NCBI GenBank assembly: GCA_025774865.1
Contig: JALGZO010000563.1
Span: forward strand, 1 to 5,863
Origin: a bacterium
GTDB taxonomy: Bacteria > ARS69
DNA: 5,863 nt
Reading direction: 5' to 3'
Shown here: positions 4,397 through 5,863 of the stretch, one piece after another
How the letters are laid out: every line of letters starts with the position of its first letter
Numbering within the stretch: the first letter of the stretch is position 1
Notes under the pieces: generated by a model
What the model saw: the letters and a program-made list of their open reading frames with translations, nothing else
Told to the model about the DNA's origin: nothing
Database searches by the model: none
Made by a program: the position numbers and the translations under genes

Positions 4397-5863
4397 ATGC
4401 GACTGCTCCTGATCAACCCGAGCAACCCGGCTGTGAGCGTGGTCAAGAACAAGCAGAATCCGTGGAACAGGTATCGGGTTTGGAAACCGCTTGGTCTTCT
4501 GGTTCTGGCTGGGCAAACGCCTCCCGAGTGGGACATCACCGTGGTCGATGAGAACATCGGATTGCCGGATTACACGTCGATGCGCCCACCCGACGTGGTT
4601 GGGATCACCGCCTTTACGTCGCAGGTCACCCGCGCGTACGAGATCGCGGCCGAGTGGCGGGCCCGCGGCGTGCCGGTCGTCATGGGTGGCATCCACGCCA
4701 CAATGTGTTTGGACGAGGCGTGGGACCGAGTCGACGCGGTGGTGACAGGCGAAGCGGAGGGAATCTGGCCCCGGGTTCTCGAGGACGCTCAGCGGCGTAC
4801 CCTGAAGCCGCACTACATGGGTACCCACGTGGCCGCGGACAGCATTCCCATCGCTCGCCATGAATTGCTTCCGACCGGCTACTACTTTGGATCGATCCAG
4901 ACCGCGCGCGGCTGTCCCCTCAACTGCAGTTTCTGCAGCGTCACCACGTTTAGCGGAAGGTCGCTTCGGCGCCGTCCCATCGACAAGATCATCGAGGAGT
5001 TCAAGCAGATTCGGGAGAGCCATGTTTTTGTGGTGGACGACAACCTCATCGGCACTCGGAAAGACCAAATCGCCGGCACGAAGGATCTTTTCCGAGCCAT
5101 GATCCGCGCGGATCTCGGGAAGAAATGGATTTCCCAGGCAACGATCAACATGGCAGACGACGAAGAACTGCTTCAGCTCGCAGCGCAGGCCGGATGTGCG
5201 GGTGTTTTCGTTGGCTTCGAGTCGACGACCGCCGAGGGCCTAGCGGAGATTCACAAGAAGTTCAACATTCAGAAAGGTCGCGACTTCCGAGCCTCGGTCG
5301 GGAGAATACAGCGGCACGGCATCCCGGTGATGGGTTCCTTCATCATGGGACTGGATGTTGATAAGCCCGGCATCGGGCGGCAAATTGCCGAGACGGCGAG
5401 CCACTACGGTGTGGATTTCATCAACGTGCTATTCCTGACGCCGCTGCCCGGTACCTGCCTTTGGGAGCAAATGGAATCCGAGAATCGCATCGTCGCCAAC
5501 TCTTTCCCCGGAGACTGGCAGTACTATACATTGAGCTTCCCGGTGGGTCGTTACAAGCACCTGAGCCGAGCCGATAGCCTCCGAGAGATGGAATTGTGCA
5601 ACCGGGAATTCTATTCGTTGAAGCGCATCACGGGACGGTTCGCGCGAAACATCTGGAGTAGGCGCAAGCCCTTGGTGACGCTCGTCGGGAATCTTGCCAG
5701 CATGAACAATGCTCGGCTGAACCGGAAGGTGTACCGGGATTTCAATCTGGAGCACAGCGACGCCCGCTTTGAGGCGATGGTGCCGCCGACCGACGACAAT
5801 CTGCACGTCCTTGCGCCGTCGGAAGGCTCTCGCAAGCATGGGGTCGCCCGACGGCCGGCCATT
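4397..5863 (+). CDS. B12-binding domain radical SAM protein (3' end beyond window)
   Basis: The frame gives 489 codons with no stop before the window edge. It encodes a cytoplasmic cobalamin-binding radical SAM enzyme of the COG1032 type (BchE, methyltransferase and hopanoid-methylase relatives). These use a 4Fe-4S cluster and S-adenosylmethionine to make a radical that methylates or rearranges a substrate. The N-terminal cobalamin-binding Rossmann domain covers about 1-135 (MRLLLINPSNP, LVLAGQTPPEWDITVVDEN, VVMGGIHAT at 94-102, VVTGEAEG at 115-122). The radical SAM barrel follows with C173-x3-C177-x2-C180 (RGCPLNCSFC), VVDDN (212-216), GFES (273-276) and TPLPGT (348-353). A helical C-terminal region of over 100 residues follows. 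GGGAGG (4387-4392) is 4 nt before ATG, and homology begins exactly there, although the frame is open upstream. Substrate and pathway are not identifiable without downstream neighbours. More A/T-ending codons than in the helicase hint at a different history. Confidence 0.93.
   Translation, partial: MRLLLINPSNPAVSVVKNKQNPWNRYRVWKPLGLLVLAGQTPPEWDITVVDENIGLPDYTSMRPPDVVGITAFTSQVTRAYEIAAEWRARGVPVVMGGIHATMCLDEAWDRVDAVVTGEAEGIWPRVLEDAQRRTLKPHYMGTHVAADSIPIARHELLPTGYYFGSIQTARGCPLNCSFCSVTTFSGRSLRRRPIDKIIEEFKQIRESHVFVVDDNLIGTRKDQIAGTKDLFRAMIRADLGKKWISQATINMADDEELLQLAAQAGCAGVFVGFESTTAEGLAEIHKKFNIQKGRDFRASVGRIQRHGIPVMGSFIMGLDVDKPGIGRQIAETASHYGVDFINVLFLTPLPGTCLWEQMESENRIVANSFPGDWQYYTLSFPVGRYKHLSRADSLREMELCNREFYSLKRITGRFARNIWSRRKPLVTLVGNLASMNNARLNRKVYRDFNLEHSDARFEAMVPPTDDNLHVLAPSEGSRKHGVARRPAI

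Noticed and set aside
3619-4557. Minus-strand frame of 312 codons spanning the 557-nt gap
   Set aside because: It overlaps both flanking genes, is low-complexity Arg/Ser/Pro-rich, and shows no domain or good ribosome binding site.
1-5863. CRISPR array, insertion sequence, transposase or attachment site
   Set aside because: No regularly spaced repeats, no transposase-like protein and no terminal inverted repeats with target duplications were seen.

Overview
The window looks like chromosomal DNA from a GC-rich bacterium (roughly 60-65% G+C by eye). All four recognisable genes lie on the + strand. Nothing fixes the phylum. A BlaI/M56 pair, a basic-tailed DEAD-box helicase and a B12-binding radical SAM protein together would suit Planctomycetota, Gemmatimonadota, Myxococcota or similar soil and aquatic lineages, but this is a guess from style and not a demonstration.

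Region 1 (1-446) has no gene I can support. It holds a terminator-like hairpin followed by TTTTT (271-300), then a locally AT-richer promoter region. That region carries two near-identical 16-bp palindromes of the form TACGAA-N4-TTCGTA (365-380 and 386-401), spaced exactly 21 bp, immediately before a BlaI-type repressor gene. They are very probably its autoregulatory operators.

Region 2 (447-2212) is a two-gene operon with an ATGA overlap. The first gene is a BlaI/MecI/CopY-family winged-helix repressor. The second is an M56 (BlaR1/MecR1-like) membrane zinc protease with HELAH and a downstream ERE-FCCDD motif. By family knowledge the protease senses something outside the membrane and leads to inactivation of the repressor, which frees the operators. 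The protease lacks a penicillin-binding sensor domain. Its extracytoplasmic tail is short and ends in a cysteine-rich block built from two C-x4-C-x4-C units. A strong internal ribosome binding site precedes an in-frame ATG, which would make the last transmembrane helix and the Cys-rich tail as a separate small protein. No beta-lactamase or other target gene is in the window.

Region 3 (2213-3839) has a 352-nt spacer and then a 424-residue RhlE-like DEAD-box RNA helicase with all canonical motifs and an Arg-rich tail. The spacer contains a 9-bp perfect inverted repeat whose 3' arm can also pair with a following segment. This is either an attenuator-like switch or an operator.

Region 4 (3840-5863) has a 557-nt gap without a convincing gene but with several inverted repeats near its 3' end. 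It is followed by a B12-binding radical SAM enzyme of unassigned substrate, which runs off the right edge after 489 codons. Its codon use is visibly less GC-biased than that of the helicase. The helicase and the radical SAM gene look like independent transcription units and have no obvious functional link to the BlaI/M56 pair.
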